Assembly (NCBI GenBank): GCA_026214975.1
Contig: CM047814.1
Location: 23,538,558-23,602,557 of the forward strand
Origin: Gentiana macrophylla
Taxonomy: Eukaryota; Streptophyta; Magnoliopsida; Gentianales; Gentianaceae
Reading direction: 5' to 3'
Length of the DNA: 64,000 nucleotides
Below, piece by piece: positions 13,301 through 24,175 of the stretch. Each line of letters opens with the position of its first letter. The first letter of the stretch is position 1. The position numbers and the translations under genes were made by a program. Below the pieces are notes generated by a model that was not told where the DNA came from, ran no database searches, and saw nothing but the letters and a program-made list of their open reading frames with translations.

Positions 13301-13589
13301 TGTCTGCATGAACCATTTAATTATCTCAAAAATTATTTTAAGCATCAAATGGGTTTACATAATTTTCAGGTGAGATTCAATTCTTACCATATCCTAACAA
13401 AATAGAAGTCATGGATGCAAGAAATGCACATGCCATAACATACTTGTTTCGCTTAGGTTTACCGGCGCCGGCGGCCGGGCCATCAATTTTTTTCATGAAT
13501 TTTGGTGATTGGCCGGAGAAAGCATCAATGGTGGTGGCTTTCTGATGAACCATGGAGGTAATGGGAGGGTTGCTCCCTTCAGTTTCCAT
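7353..13589 (-). CDS. PLT: Polyol/monosaccharide transporter, three exons
   Basis: Joining 13589-13388, 12941-13303 and 7353-8419 on the minus strand gives 543 residues, the usual size for the plant PLT/PMT branch of the sugar-porter (MFS) family. Both introns are GT-AG: donor after GGATATG and acceptor CATGCAG for intron 1, donor GTACGT and acceptor TTTGCAG for intron 2. The phases join cleanly as G-Y-D-I-G-V and I-N-I-G-I-L-L-G-Y. Visible family motifs are GYDIGVMSGA (TM1), DWIGRR, PESPRWL (about 231-237), QQASGIDAVVLYSP (TM7, substrate site), DKIGRR, GPVTWVYSSEIFPLRLRAQG and PETQGRT (about 498-504). Family knowledge predicts a 12-helix plasma- or vacuolar-membrane H+ symporter for polyols and some hexoses; substrate is not readable here. 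The start is the first ATG, with a short soluble N-terminus as in relatives. No stops or frameshifts: apparently functional. Confidence 0.93.
9846..10582. mobile_element. Tourist-like (PIF/Harbinger) MITE
   Basis: A 737-bp element flanked by the trinucleotide TAA on both sides (9843-9845, 10583-10585). The left end reads GAGCAACCCCAATCG and the right end in reverse complement reads GAGTGTCCACAATGG; both then run into CCCAATT(T)AC. TAA/TTA duplications and GAG-CCACAATGG-type termini are known from PIF/Harbinger MITEs. No transposase is encoded. Confidence 0.7.
10748..10836. repeat. 49-bp direct duplication
   Basis: The word GTAAAATGCCTAGTTTCC and its continuation occur twice in a row, offset by 49 bases. 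A shorter word, AAAATGGAACATTGTCA, is also doubled just upstream (about 10660 and 10724). Confidence 0.8.
11255..11503. mobile_element. Stowaway (Tc1/Mariner) MITE
   Basis: 249 bp flanked by TA on both sides. The left end is CTTCCTCCGTCCCGCAAC and the right end in reverse complement is CTCCCTCCGTCCCACAAT, the classic Stowaway terminus. It lies in intron 2 of the transporter gene. Confidence 0.9.
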
Positions 13590-13652
13590 TTTTCTGTAGG
13601 GAAGAGATATTAATTAGAATGAACTTAGTTATATATGCTTTGAAGGTAAATG

Positions 13653-13664
13653 ACAAATATATAA
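13653..13664 (-). promoter_or_regulatory. Candidate TATA box of the transporter gene
   Basis: Minus-strand CTTATATATTTG lies about 65-75 bases upstream of the start codon. A second TATA-like word (CATATATAACT) is even closer. Both are in AT-rich DNA, so the call is weak. Confidence 0.3.
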
Positions 13665-13791
13665 GCGTAAGCCTATATGTTACATCACCTATGTCTTTTC
13701 TTTACAAAGATGCTAATTTAACGAACATGTCTTCATCATTTCTTTTCAAATATCTTCTACAACATTCTTTTAAAGTTTTCCTACGGTGTAG

Positions 13792-14382
13792 CGGTTCGTT
13801 GATGAGTTAACGATTTCAAACCCGTGGTTCGTTCAATGGCGGATCTACATACTCATAAGGGGGCAACTGCCCATCTTGATTTGAAAAAAATACATTAATA
13901 TATGTATTGTGTTTATAGTTTGCATCTCCCTAATTTTTGTATTCGGCTTTAAAAAATTTATTGTCCCCCTTACCCGAGATCCTGCGTCTGTCCATGGGTT
14001 CATTAGTGAGTTCATAATTGCAAACACAGGGTTCGTTAGTGAGTACATGATTTGAAACCCGGGTTCATTAGTGAGTTTATGATTTGAAATTTGAGGTTTG
14101 TTATCGAGTAGTGATTTCATACCAGAGTTTGTTATCAAGTTGATTATTTCGAATCTGGGGTTCGTTAATGAGCTCATGATTTCAATACCGGGGATCCTTA
14201 GTGAGTTTATGCATTGACACTCGGGGTTCGTTAGAGAGTTCATGATTTCAATCCCGGAGTTCGTTATCAACAAGATTGTTTCAATCTAGGGTTTGTTAGT
14301 GAGTTAATGATTTCAAACCCGGAGTTCATTATTGAGTTCATGATTTCATGCCCAGGTTTGTTAGCGAGTACATGATTTGAAA
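13792..14382. repeat. 32-bp minisatellite upstream of the transporter gene
   Basis: About 14 diverged copies of a 32-33-bp unit whose consensus starts GGTTCGTTAGTGAGTTCATG and ends near ATTTCAAACCCG. A hAT-like MITE splits off the first copy. The array also opens a 142-codon minus-strand frame with repeated 'NSLTNP' words; this is a by-product of the repeat and not a gene. Confidence 0.85.
13834..13996. mobile_element. hAT-like MITE inside the minisatellite
   Basis: Left end CAATGGCGGATCT. The right end in reverse complement carries GACGCAGGATCTCGGG, and both ends continue to a TAAGGGGG word. This is the same TIR family as at 375, 32703 and 41497. Flanking 8-mers GGTTCGTT and GGTTCATT could be the target duplication, but they are also part of the minisatellite unit, so the exact ends are uncertain. 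Confidence 0.5.
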
Positions 14383-14389
14383 AGATAAT

Positions 14390-15610
14390 ATATTCATTAT
14401 ATAAGAGATATTATTCATTAAATATAAAAATCAATCTCTTATTTATTCATTAATTATTTAATAAAAAAATAATTAATTTATTTTCTTAATTTTCTTCACA
14501 TTTGGCGTCAATAATGTAATGGAATAATAGAAAATGTTTTTTCATGTTTTACGTATTATTTACCGAATATATAATAATTTCCCAAATTTATTAAATAGAC
14601 CAACTATTTAATATATCTTCAAGGTTCCATAATACGAGAATTCACTCGCGTGTTAGGAGTCAACCCGGAGATCATTTACCTATAGCCAGTAGCTTCAATA
14701 AATTGAATAAAATATTTATCATACAAAATATTTCTACTCAACTTATTAATTCCGGAAGTACGCCACCATTAATTTGAAAGTCAACTCTATCGATTATAGA
14801 TATAACTTATTCTCAATATGTTGTGTCAATAAGCGTCAATTGATATAATCATTATATACATATTAACCCTCCATAGACTATCCGTAATGAAGCGGGAAAG
14901 TTTCTGTAAACCATCTTCATTACATCTTTTCATTATTTACCAGTAACCTACTAGTGATCAATTAGTTCATTACCAATACGAACTCCCGGGATCGATCAGT
15001 TTCTAGGGTTAAAAAATAAGGGGATGGTATTTCTACTTCCGTAGAAAGAAATGGATTTCATATATGTGAAACACATTTTCAGCTACTCATTCCCGATAGA
15101 GCCAACGTGAAAGTGATTCGGACCACGTCATTTAGCAATCCTTAACGAACACATCAAAACCTATCTTGAAACAGGTAGGAGTCTACATGACTACAACTTG
15201 TGATTTTGGTAAGATGTCTCAGTTACGGAATTATATGAGAAATACAAATTAAATCGGTCCAGTTATATGTGACTACATCATATATAAATATCCAACGTAG
15301 ATAACCAATATCGACGGTCCGATAAGACTGTCACACAGTAAAGTGTTATGGGTGCATTAATAGTGGTTCAATCAATAGACTCATACTTTTATCAAGCTCA
15401 CCACGGACTAACAATTTAAGTGTATCACTATAAACTTAATCATCACGTGTGACACACACTAAGCTATATAGCTACATATAATACAACTTAGGGTTTTCAG
15501 TAGTGTACTTCTTATGAGCACGAAACAAATAATAAGTTGAAGAATAAATCTGTCATTTATTCATTATAGAAACAATTACAAAAATCGTCTTTCGGACACT
15601 ACACCCAACA
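14390..15610 (-). mobile_element. Truncated long LTR, relative of the solo LTR at 42111
   Basis: Read on the minus strand it begins TGTTGGGTGTAGTGTCCGAA, matching TGTTAGGTGTAATGCCCGAA at 43920. Similarity to 42990-43920 continues for several hundred bases (for example AATAAGCGTC-ATTGATATAATCATTA and CTAGTGATCAATTA). The other LTR end is not found; it seems cut off near the minisatellite. Ty1-copia affiliation is inferred from the terminal sequence. Confidence 0.6.
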
Positions 15611-15840
15611 TTTACTACCTGGGCCATGAGCGTAACCACAGTATATCTATGACATCCATTTGTGGTCTATACAAATGTGTAATACTTTGGAATTATCTGA
15701 CACATTAATTCACAAATGTCACATCACAAGTGATAATTATTTATGGGGAGGTTCTTGCATAGTATATCCACACATGGACGTAACCAGCCATAGGCTCGGG
15801 TTGGCGCAGCCGACTCGGTTTTTATTTTCGGTACATAAAA

Positions 15841-15921
<81 letters not shown>
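15841..15921. repeat. (CA)n(TA)n compound microsatellite
   Basis: About 45 bases of CA repeats run directly into about 35 bases of TA repeats. The frame crossing it encodes only Thr-His and Tyr-Ile runs and is not a gene. Confidence 0.97.
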
Positions 15922-15924
<3 letters not shown>

Positions 15925-16031
15925 TCCAACATAGTTAGTCGTTTTAATTTAGCCCACCCGACCATATAAATATAGTCCATTAGCCTACTCGACAACCAAT
16001 TCCTGGTTCCGTCCCTGTATCCACATAGACC

Positions 16032-16116
16032 GAAGTAACTGGTGGGTTGATCAGAGCCACACAGTTTACATCCAACATGTAAACTGTGTGGCTCTGATCA
16101 ACTCACCGGTCACTTC
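16032..16116. repeat. Near-perfect inverted repeat (hairpin)
   Basis: Arms 16041-16071 and 16077-16107 are complementary over 31 bases with one mismatch, separated by the 5-base loop CCAAC. Weaker pairing extends the stem outward to about 40 bases. No coding sequence surrounds it. Confidence 0.95.
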
Positions 16117-16492
16117 ACTATAAAATCACTCACCACACAAGAACTTTTCTTATTTATGGTATTGAAAGTATGATAAGACAAGTAATAGAAGTATGTAATG
16201 ATATGATAAGTATGCTATAGTAAACATGATACGGTAAATATTATATGGCGAGTAAAGTAATTCACAATTATGCGCGCACTAGTATGTTAGGATGGTCCTA
16301 ATTAAGCTATGCCTGACTCCCTATTCACATCAGGCATAAGTTGCATTTAATTATGGTAACAAGTATTTTGAAACTATACTTGCATTAAAAGAGAACTATC
16401 AGTGTATTTCTCAGATACTACCATTGTTCCTTTTTAATTATATTTTCTTTGTGTTCCTTTTTAATTATAATTTGAGATCTTTGTTGTGCAAT

Positions 16493-16923
16493 GAAAAAAT
16501 GTAGAATGATCACCCCTATAAGTGTGAGAATAAAGTAATGTTGAGATCGATGATGGCGGTCTAAGTAGTTGACCGACATTTATGACTCATTTAATGTACC
16601 AGGCCCGGGTCATGGAAAAATAGAGCCGACTATCGATCACCCATTATAAGTAAGGATGGCCTCTAGTTACCTCCTGGTAGGGACGATCCGAACGAGCAGT
16701 CTCGGCCGTCTGGCGAGGGCCGCCACCCACTATAAGGCGCGGAGAATGTAATGTCCCACATAGGAAAAATAGTAGAATGATCACCCCTTATAGTGTGCGA
16801 GACATAAAGGTCTTGGCAACTCGGGTTAGCCTTTTTTACTGCAGCGAGGGGCGGCGGTCTAAGTAGTTGACCGGACATTTATGACTCATTTAACGCTACC
16901 AGGCCCGGGGTCTGGGGGCGTTA
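16493..16923. repeat. Diverged ~130-bp direct duplication
   Basis: A block with TAGAATGATCACCCCT and later CTAAGTAGTTGACCG and ATTTATGACTCATTTAA occurs at about 16500-16616 and again at about 16772-16912. The second copy lies between TGTAATGTCCC and GGGGGCGTTACA, which look like LTR-type termini. Probably rearranged LTR material. Confidence 0.6.
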
Positions 16924-17642
16924 CAAGACCTCTTAGAAGACATATGTTATTTCTCTTAGTTTATCATGTTTAGGTTGTTCTCTTTTATTTATATCACTTG
17001 TACTTTCTTTTATGTTCTCCGGGTTGTGCAGCCATAGTTAATGCTTTGACATTTATATATTTTCAGTTTCTTTTCTTGATAATAGATAGTGAATTAGTCG
17101 TATCTCTTTTATGTTAGTGGAATTGAAGTATGTAGTATTTTGGAAAATTTTATGGCAGTTTGGATTGTCCTTTTGTTTGATTGTAGTTGTAGATATATAT
17201 GTATCAAGAAATATGAATTCTTAGAAATTTGAACTACTAACGTTGTGGAAAGGCCCCATTGGCGGCATGGTTGATTTCTGGTTTTATGTTTATGTTCCAT
17301 CTGTTCAGTTCTGACTCTGATAAGTTTTGTTAAATAAATGCTTGTTTTGTTTATTGTGCATTCTGATGAATATATTCTCTCAAACCTCCTCTCTTTAGTA
17401 TGATATGACTGTTTCGTAAGCCTTATGTGTGCCTATGATCACGTGATGTACACGTACCGAACAGCTTATTACCATTTTCGTCTTTCCTATGGCTTGGATC
17501 GTTACATCCTATCTTTAGAACATTTCCACTCAATAATTAGATAAACGAGTTAAAGTACTGAAAGATATTTTCTGCTACTCTAATACTGTCATTCTACCAT
17601 GGAGAATTTTATCATCAATAAATTAAAAAAAATCATTGCTTA
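16924..17642. other. AT-rich intergenic DNA
   Basis: No recognised element or coding frame. Confidence 0.5.
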
Positions 17643-17748
17643 TGTAATACCCCGAACTTTGGAAAATGGCAGACATGTCAATTTGTAAAGTTCGGTCTAT
17701 TATTTTTATCTAATTATTGATTAAAGTATTATATAAGTATTTTTCGAA

Positions 17749-17799
<51 letters not shown>

Positions 17800-19995
17800 A
17801 AGGAGAATTAAGTTGCAATTAATGGAAATAAAGTAGTTTTGGGATTTAATTGTAATTAAAGGGAGTTAATGGTAATTAAGGTTAATAGGAGGTTTTATTT
17901 GGGGAATTAACTTCCCATTAAGACAGAGGTTGTCAGGGAGTTGTCAGAATTCAAAAACATTCTGGCTTTTACGTTGAAAGCAAAAGAAAGACGGAAAAAA
18001 GAGAAAAGATACTTCTTCAAATTTCTCAGTGAGTTCTTGATCGTTTTCAGGATCGTTTGAAGATTCAGAATCCGTAGGGAAAGAGATTCGTGGTGATACT
18101 AAAAGATCAGAGTTATGAGATGGTAAGAATTTAGCCCCAATCTTGGTTTCTTCAAGAATCAATCAAGTTTCAAAGCATCGTTTTGTTTGATTCGTAGTTC
18201 TTGTTGTTTAGAGACCTTGATCACAATTAATTGTAGTTTAATTGGTGATCAACATAGGTTTTGGTTGAAGCTTGTGAAAGTGCAATAGTTTCTTTGAAGG
18301 CTTTGTTTGGAGTTTGCTTTAATCAAGTAAAAGGCTCTTCCAAATGTTTAATTAAGGTTTTATGATGTTAAGGTTGTGTTTTGGGTATGATTTGTGGTGT
18401 TTTAATGTTAGAAATAATGCCTACTTGTTGATAGAGAAGTATGTGATGTTTGGTTGTGTAAAAGTTGTGTATTTCTGTTGTTTTGTTGTGTATATTGATG
18501 TTAAACTTCTTTGGAATTGAGTGGATATTGTTAAATTGCAGAAAACTGAGTTTTTGGGAGTTACCGCGCTCGGTGCAAGCGCACCAGAGGCTAGTGCGGG
18601 TGCACCGAGGAGGCAGAAAGTCTGTTTTTGAATTCTGATGCCTGGTGCAAGCACACCAGAGGCCAGTGCAAGCGCACTGGCTCAACAGAAAGTTCTGGGA
18701 GCTTGCTTTGCTCGCGGCGGCGCTTCGAGAGTATGGTGCGTCCGCGATCGACTTCTGCTTTCTTGGTGTTTAGCTTGTTTTTAGCCCTAAATCTAGTTTT
18801 GAAGGTTGTTTCTTGATCTAATAACAATATATGAACATGAACAAGCCATGATTAAGCTTATGATACGTTTAGTTCCAGCAACGGATGAATTTTACCTAAG
18901 AGTTGAAGTTCGGGACCGTCGGAAGAGTATGAATGGCATGTGCTTTGTTGAATTAGAATTCATCAATGTTTTTGTATGTGCTGGGACTTGTCCATGTCTA
19001 ATGGTCTAGGTGAGAGATTAGGAGTTGTGGGGGAGCTTACCTGAATAAACTTAGGTGTCTATTTAACAACATAATAACCTACATACTTGTGTAGTAAAAA
19101 GATTAAACATCAATCCATATCACGATGTGTGGACGGTCAGATAAAGTGAATAACTCCGTAAGTCTCCTAGACTCCAAGTGCGGTGGAACTTAACCCCGTA
19201 TAAGTCTATTAGACTCAAGGTGTGGAGGGACTTCGGCGAACGTGTACACTATCAGAGCTATCCCGTGGCTATTGGTGTGGTCCACCAATAGGTTGCACCC
19301 AGATACTTCATGGTGAGTAGCATCATGCGCAGTGCGCCCTTGAATGCTGATGTAACAAAGATAAGTTAAGCTAGAAACAGTTAGTCGCGGCATGTTGGTG
19401 AGTATGAAGTGAACCCAAGAATTGAGTTGGTCTCACAAAGATAACTTAATAATAATAAAGTAAGCCTTTCGTTATGAACTCTAATTATTCATTAGCTTCT
19501 TACTCTTGCTAAGTACTATGTACTTACCTCATTTGCATGTTTCTTTTGTATGCATTGTGGGGATGAGAAGACGAACATGTTAGCCTTGAGCTCGTTGAGG
19601 AGTTTGATGATGATATGTGACGGAGATGCTTGATGATGTTTTCTTGTTGTTTTAGTTTGTAAACATTGTACATTATGTTGTATCTTTTGTTTTAAAGAAC
19701 ATGTACTTTTGTTTCAAGTTTGTAAGATAAGTTTGTTGTATCTTTTCTTTGGACATCGTACTTTTGTAAGACATTGGGAAATTCGTTGTTGTAAGTTAAG
19801 GTTTCTACCTTTAGTCGGTTTGTAATATATTCTTAAAGAAGATTTACGATGTTTTACTTGAGTCTTTTTCTTCGTTTCTTAAACTCGATACGACGTAGTA
19901 GAGACTTACGTATAATATTAAATTTATTTAATGTTATACGTACCGAACGTTTTTTTTCCGGATAGGGACTAGGTATTCGGAAATGGAGCGTTACA
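17643..19995. mobile_element. Probable solo LTR or LTR-type element
   Basis: Starts TGTAATACCCCGAAC and ends GGAGCGTTACA, the pairing of TGTAAYRCCC with GGGYGTTACA seen at many Ty3-gypsy LTRs. A (TA)n tract (about 17751-17782) lies inside. Also inside are two related GC-rich words (GGTGCAAGCGCACCAGAGG near 18570 and GTGCAAGCACACCAGAGG near 18644). The flanking 5-mers (GCTTA, ATTTA) do not match, so either the ends have decayed or the call is wrong. No protein-coding frame. Confidence 0.45.
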
Positions 19996-21218
19996 ATTTA
20001 CATTATTTTACATCTTAGATTGAGTATTTTATCGGCTTTTTAGATGATGTAATAGACGCAAATTTACAAGCATAATTTGTGTGTTTCTGTGTGGTCCATC
20101 AGCTAGCAACCAAACAACAGCTAAGTGACCATTATAAAGGGCCATTGTAAAGAGTAATGATTTTTTTGCATGTCCTTTTCCGTATGAAATCAAGTTTACT
20201 TGTTTTTGCATGAAGCTTCCGTTATGTACGTCCTTTTGTTTTTGTTTTCTGAAGATGAGATGTTATGCTATTTTGGCTATTCCTTTCAAATATTTTTTAA
20301 AATTATCAACTTAATATTATAATTCTTATATTTAATTTTCAAGACTTGTCATATATAGCGGACAATTCGATGTGTTGCCGGCAACACGGGGGATGTGATG
20401 AAGAATATAATGTGTTTGCCAGATTAATTTAATATTTTAATTAGTCGGGAAAACTACAGGTGGGTAAGTGTATACTTTTATATTTTTTAAATAAAAACAT
20501 TTACATCCGAATTTTCAACACATTTTCTATTTTGATTCTTTGATTGAGAAAACTCAATTTCATAAAAATTAAACATCCTTCTTATCTATCGAATCTTATT
20601 ACTGACATAATGAGACATCACAACAAGTATCAAAACATACCTAGCAAATTGCATTAATCTGTATCCAAACTGTCCGGGCCAGGACGCGAAACATAAATTT
20701 TGAATCATGAAGTCTTACTGCCAGTATCACAATTTAAATTTCATAATACTAAAAATATTAATATTGTCATGCCACAAGGGAAGAAATACTTTACAAAACA
20801 AGTCTTAAAAAACATTAAAAAGAACTAGTCATCCTCCATGAGATTGTTGTGGTTTACTTTGGAATCAACACTAGGGCATCCTCATCCAAAAAGATGTAGG
20901 TCCACTTCTCTCCACTAGATTACTTGAGCTTAACTAAAGTAATGAGCGGGGCAGTTACCCTCCGCCTCCCCGGTACCCTGAGTCTCATATGAAAACATGA
21001 ATAATAGAATAGTGAGCATGAATGTCCTGTGGGGAGCGTGCGTATCAAAAGGAATGTAAGGAAGCAGATGGGCAAGCTATCTAGAGTTTCCTCTTGGGTT
21101 AGTTTAAGAATTGTGACATACTAAAAATAACCAAACTGGAAATGAGGCATGATGTCTATACAAAAAATAATTAAACGGGAATATGAAGCACTCTAATTCT
21201 ACTGGATTTGAGTAAATC
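19996..21218. other. AT-rich intergenic DNA
   Basis: No recognised gene or element. Confidence 0.5.
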
Positions 21219-21690
21219 ACTACAACAAATATGATTTTTTTACGACGACAAAATGTCGTCGCTTTTAAATAGGAAGTTGTCCCAAAAGATATTTAATGCA
21301 GCGACAACCCGTCGCAAAAAAGTCGTCACTTTCTTCTCGAGCAAAAAAAAAAAAAAGAAAAACGTTTTAGACAGTAGCTTGGCTCAAGTGGTAAGTGGTT
21401 TCAGAATGCCTAGGGAGGTCACCGGTTCGATTCTCTTCTGATGTGACACATTGAAATAGCTCATGGCCAGACTTTCCCTGAGTAAGAGTCAGACACTACA
21501 AGCACGACCCGGGCTGAACTCCGGATTAGTCGGACCGGTGGGTTCCGGATATCGGGGGCTGGAAAAAAAAAAAAAAGGAAAATGTTTTTAGCGACGACCC
21601 ATGTCGTCGCATTAGATAAATGCTGGCGTGGCGAATTCTACGTGTGGCGTGACAATTATTTTTGAGACGGCAAGTTGTCGTCGCATTAAA
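21219..21690 (+). mobile_element. CACTA-like terminal segment with subterminal dyads
   Basis: Begins CACTACAACAAATATGA, the terminal word of En/Spm (CACTA) elements. It is followed by repeated GCGACGAC / GTCGTCGC dyads near 21241-21262, 21300-21327, 21591-21610 and 21665-21686, as expected of CACTA subterminal repeats. I found no matching opposite terminus (TTGTAGTG) downstream, so this may be only one end. A SINE sits inside. Confidence 0.5.
21371..21576 (+). mobile_element. tRNA-derived SINE with poly(A) tail
   Basis: Pol III box A-like TGGCTCAAGTGGTAAG (about 21380) and box B GGTTCGATTC (about 21423), about 200 bp in total, ending in A14. The flanks GAAAAACGTTTTAG and GAAAATGTTTTTAG form a diverged target duplication. 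The tRNA-like 5' part cannot be a tRNA gene because it lacks the 3' half and the folding partners. Confidence 0.75.
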
Positions 21691-22629
21691 CTAAAAATAA
21701 ATTAATCAATTTGAAAGCTCGACTTCTTACGAATCAACTTAAATCTAGCTCAAGTCGTAGCAACAACAAAATTGTGAAAACAGACTTGACAGATTTGTAT
21801 CTAGGAGGCTCAATGATTCTTAATTTATAGCTTAGAATCTTTACATGGTCTGTTTACCACTCAATTATTAAGATACTTTCAAAATAAATATGCTCTTTCT
21901 CAACATCTAACAACTAGAAGCAGAAAGACATAAGCTTTTCAATAAAACTCCCTAGAGTTTCTATTTACAAATTACAAGTGTATGAAAGTATTTGAGTGTA
22001 TACATTTGAAATCTCTGCAATTCATCGTATAATTCTCTTGTCTATTTCTCTGAGAACCTTCTAGTAAATATAGGAGTTGTGCATGTTTCTTTTGAATTCA
22101 ATTATTGAACGATTAATCTCAAATGACAGGCAGCAGACGGGCACTCAGCTTTGCTGATTCTGTTTAAGGGTTGGTTAAGTGTTGATCAAAACCTTTATTG
22201 TTTATATATCAGCTTCAACAAGCTTATTTGAACATTGGAGAAGCTAATCCTCTTCATTATAGCTCCGAAGCCAGCTGATTTCAAAGTTTGAAATCGGGGA
22301 AATTCGAATTTTAACACTTTTTCCCAAAATCATCCGAAAAATACACCCTCCAATTTCAAAATCGGTCTTTATTCCCCGCCTAAAGTTTCAAAGGCACTTG
22401 ACAAGTAATTAGAGCATTGTGCGCTTTCTTTATAAAGATGTTAATTCGTGTAATATTTTTTTATTCCTTTCTTTAGCCGGTAAATTTCAGAAATTAGGTC
22501 GGGTTGGGGTTATTGTTGTCTTAAAATAAAATAAACATGAAACTATAATAAAAAAAAATATTAATGAAATAATTATCATTTTCAGAGTTATGGAAAGGTA
22601 TAAATATTTAAATATAGTGGACGAAAGAA
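21691..22629. other. AT-rich intergenic DNA
   Basis: No recognised gene or element up to the MULE boundary. Confidence 0.5.
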
Positions 22630-22637
22630 TAATTTAA

Positions 22638-22745
22638 GGGGTTCTATTGGCATATCATATTTACTACTTGCACTATATTAATGATTTTTTTTTTTACTTT
22701 CGCGCACCACGTAATTACTACCTACACAACATAAAAATAAAAAAT
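22638..22745 (+). repeat. Left MULE terminal inverted repeat
   Basis: Matches the reverse complement of about 31795-31937 with gaps. Conserved blocks include GGGGTTCTATTGGCA, TTTACTACTTGCAC and ATTACTACCTACAC. Confidence 0.8.
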
Positions 22746-23272
22746 ATTTGAAAACTACACTTTAGTCCCTAGAATTATACAAAACACTAAAATAAGTACT
22801 AATATAATAACAACTACTACATACATACACATTTTCTTCTCCCACCCCTTTAATTCAAAAAACTCATTAACCTTCTCCCCCCCCCCCACCCCCCCACCCC
22901 ACCCCCAAAACCTCCCCACCGGCTGTTACTAAAAAAAACTGAAAATTGAAAGAGAAGAGAAAAGAAGAGAAGATAAGAGAAGAGGAAGAGAAGAAGAAGG
23001 GAGAGTGGATTTCGAATTGTAGAAGAAAAGAAGAAGAAGAGAAGGATAATCAATTCAAGGTATGTGAATTTTTTTGAAAATGTGTTTGAATGTTTGTGAA
23101 TTTGTGTTTAAATGGAAGTGAATTTGTGTTTGAATGTAATGAGTTTAAATTCTATGTAATGGGTTAGTATTTGGATGTAATGGGTTAGTTGCATTGATGT
23201 TTTTTGGGTTGTTTTTTGGTTTTTCCGGCCATTTTTCCGGTTGGAAGGCCGGAGAAGATGATGAAACAGGGG

Positions 23273-23692
23273 ACGTCGGTGTGAGCGACGCCCGTGGTAG
23301 GTTTCAACGTCACCCACACTGACGTCCCAGCCTGTGTGTGGGAAAATAGGGTTATCCCTGCAACGCTAGTATAACTGACGTTGTAGTTGTTTATATAACG
23401 TCATTCGTTGTGACGTTTCAGCAGTCAGGTATCCAAATTTTATTTCTTTAAAACGTCAGTGATGTTGTCGTTGTAAGATGTTGGCCAACGTCAAGGGTGA
23501 TGACGTTTTAGACCATTGGCTTAGCAATTTGTTAGCTCTTAAACATCAGTGGTGTGGACGTTGTCAGGGCCTATGAAACGCTGGTGCTGGTGACGTTCCA
23601 GAAGATTGCCATGCCAATGTCTTGCACCCTAAACGTCACTGGGGATGACGTTATAAAGGCTTGTTCAACGTCAGTACTGGTGACGTTTGAGG
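23273..23692. repeat. Left array of AACGTCA-N7-TGACGTT dyads
   Basis: About ten units. Good ones start at 23397, 23487, 23633 and 23668; degenerate ones lie near 23273, 23309, 23361, 23452, 23544 and 23577. Spacing alternates between about 35 and about 56 bp, so the true repeat is a ~90-bp dimer. The array lies between the left TIR and the PMD gene. Confidence 0.9.
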
Positions 23693-24175
23693 ACAGATTA
23701 GGGTTTAGAGTTAGTTTAGAGGTTACATAGGTTAATTGATTACCATAATTTCATTAATAGGTTGTTTTATATATGATATTTTGCGCCCCTATATGTTGTT
23801 GTTTTATATAGGATATTTTGTGCCCCTATATATTGATACATAATTGTTGAGTCTGGTTTGTGTCCAGTTTTTATTACCCTTTAGTTAGTTATCTTTGAAT
23901 GTGAATGTATCTTATAAGTATCATGTTATGAGTTTATCTTATAAGTTTGTTTATCATAATTAGTTTATCCTAAGTAACACAGGTACATGAGTTAGTGTAA
24001 CTTTGAATGCATGTTTATTTTAGTTTATTCTAAGTAACACATGTACATGAGTTTGTTTATCCTAAGTAATGTTGTTTTTTGTTAGTATGAGTTTATGAAT
24101 CTTTGAATTATTATAAGAGATTAATTACTTAATTTGATTGATAATTCATTACTTGTCTCATGTGTAGGAATTAAT

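Noticed and set aside
13845..14273. 142-codon minus-strand open frame with repeated Asn-Ser-Leu-Thr words
   Set aside because: Produced by translating the 32-bp minisatellite and a MITE; no conserved frame between units.
15660..15938. 92-codon frame ending in Thr-His and Tyr-Ile runs
   Set aside because: Half of it is the CA/TA microsatellite.
17643..19995. Complete DNA transposon, from the inverted TGTAAYRCCC ends
   Set aside because: Termini of this form are typical for LTRs, no transposase is present, and no matching target duplication was found; left as a probable LTR.
21371..21445. tRNA gene at the box A/box B pair
   Set aside because: No acceptor-stem pairing or anticodon arm; followed by a non-tRNA body and poly(A), so a SINE.
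23273..23692. CRISPR-like array
   Set aside because: Units are palindromic with alternating spacing and related spacers, no cas genes, and the host is a plant; it is a transposon-internal repeat.
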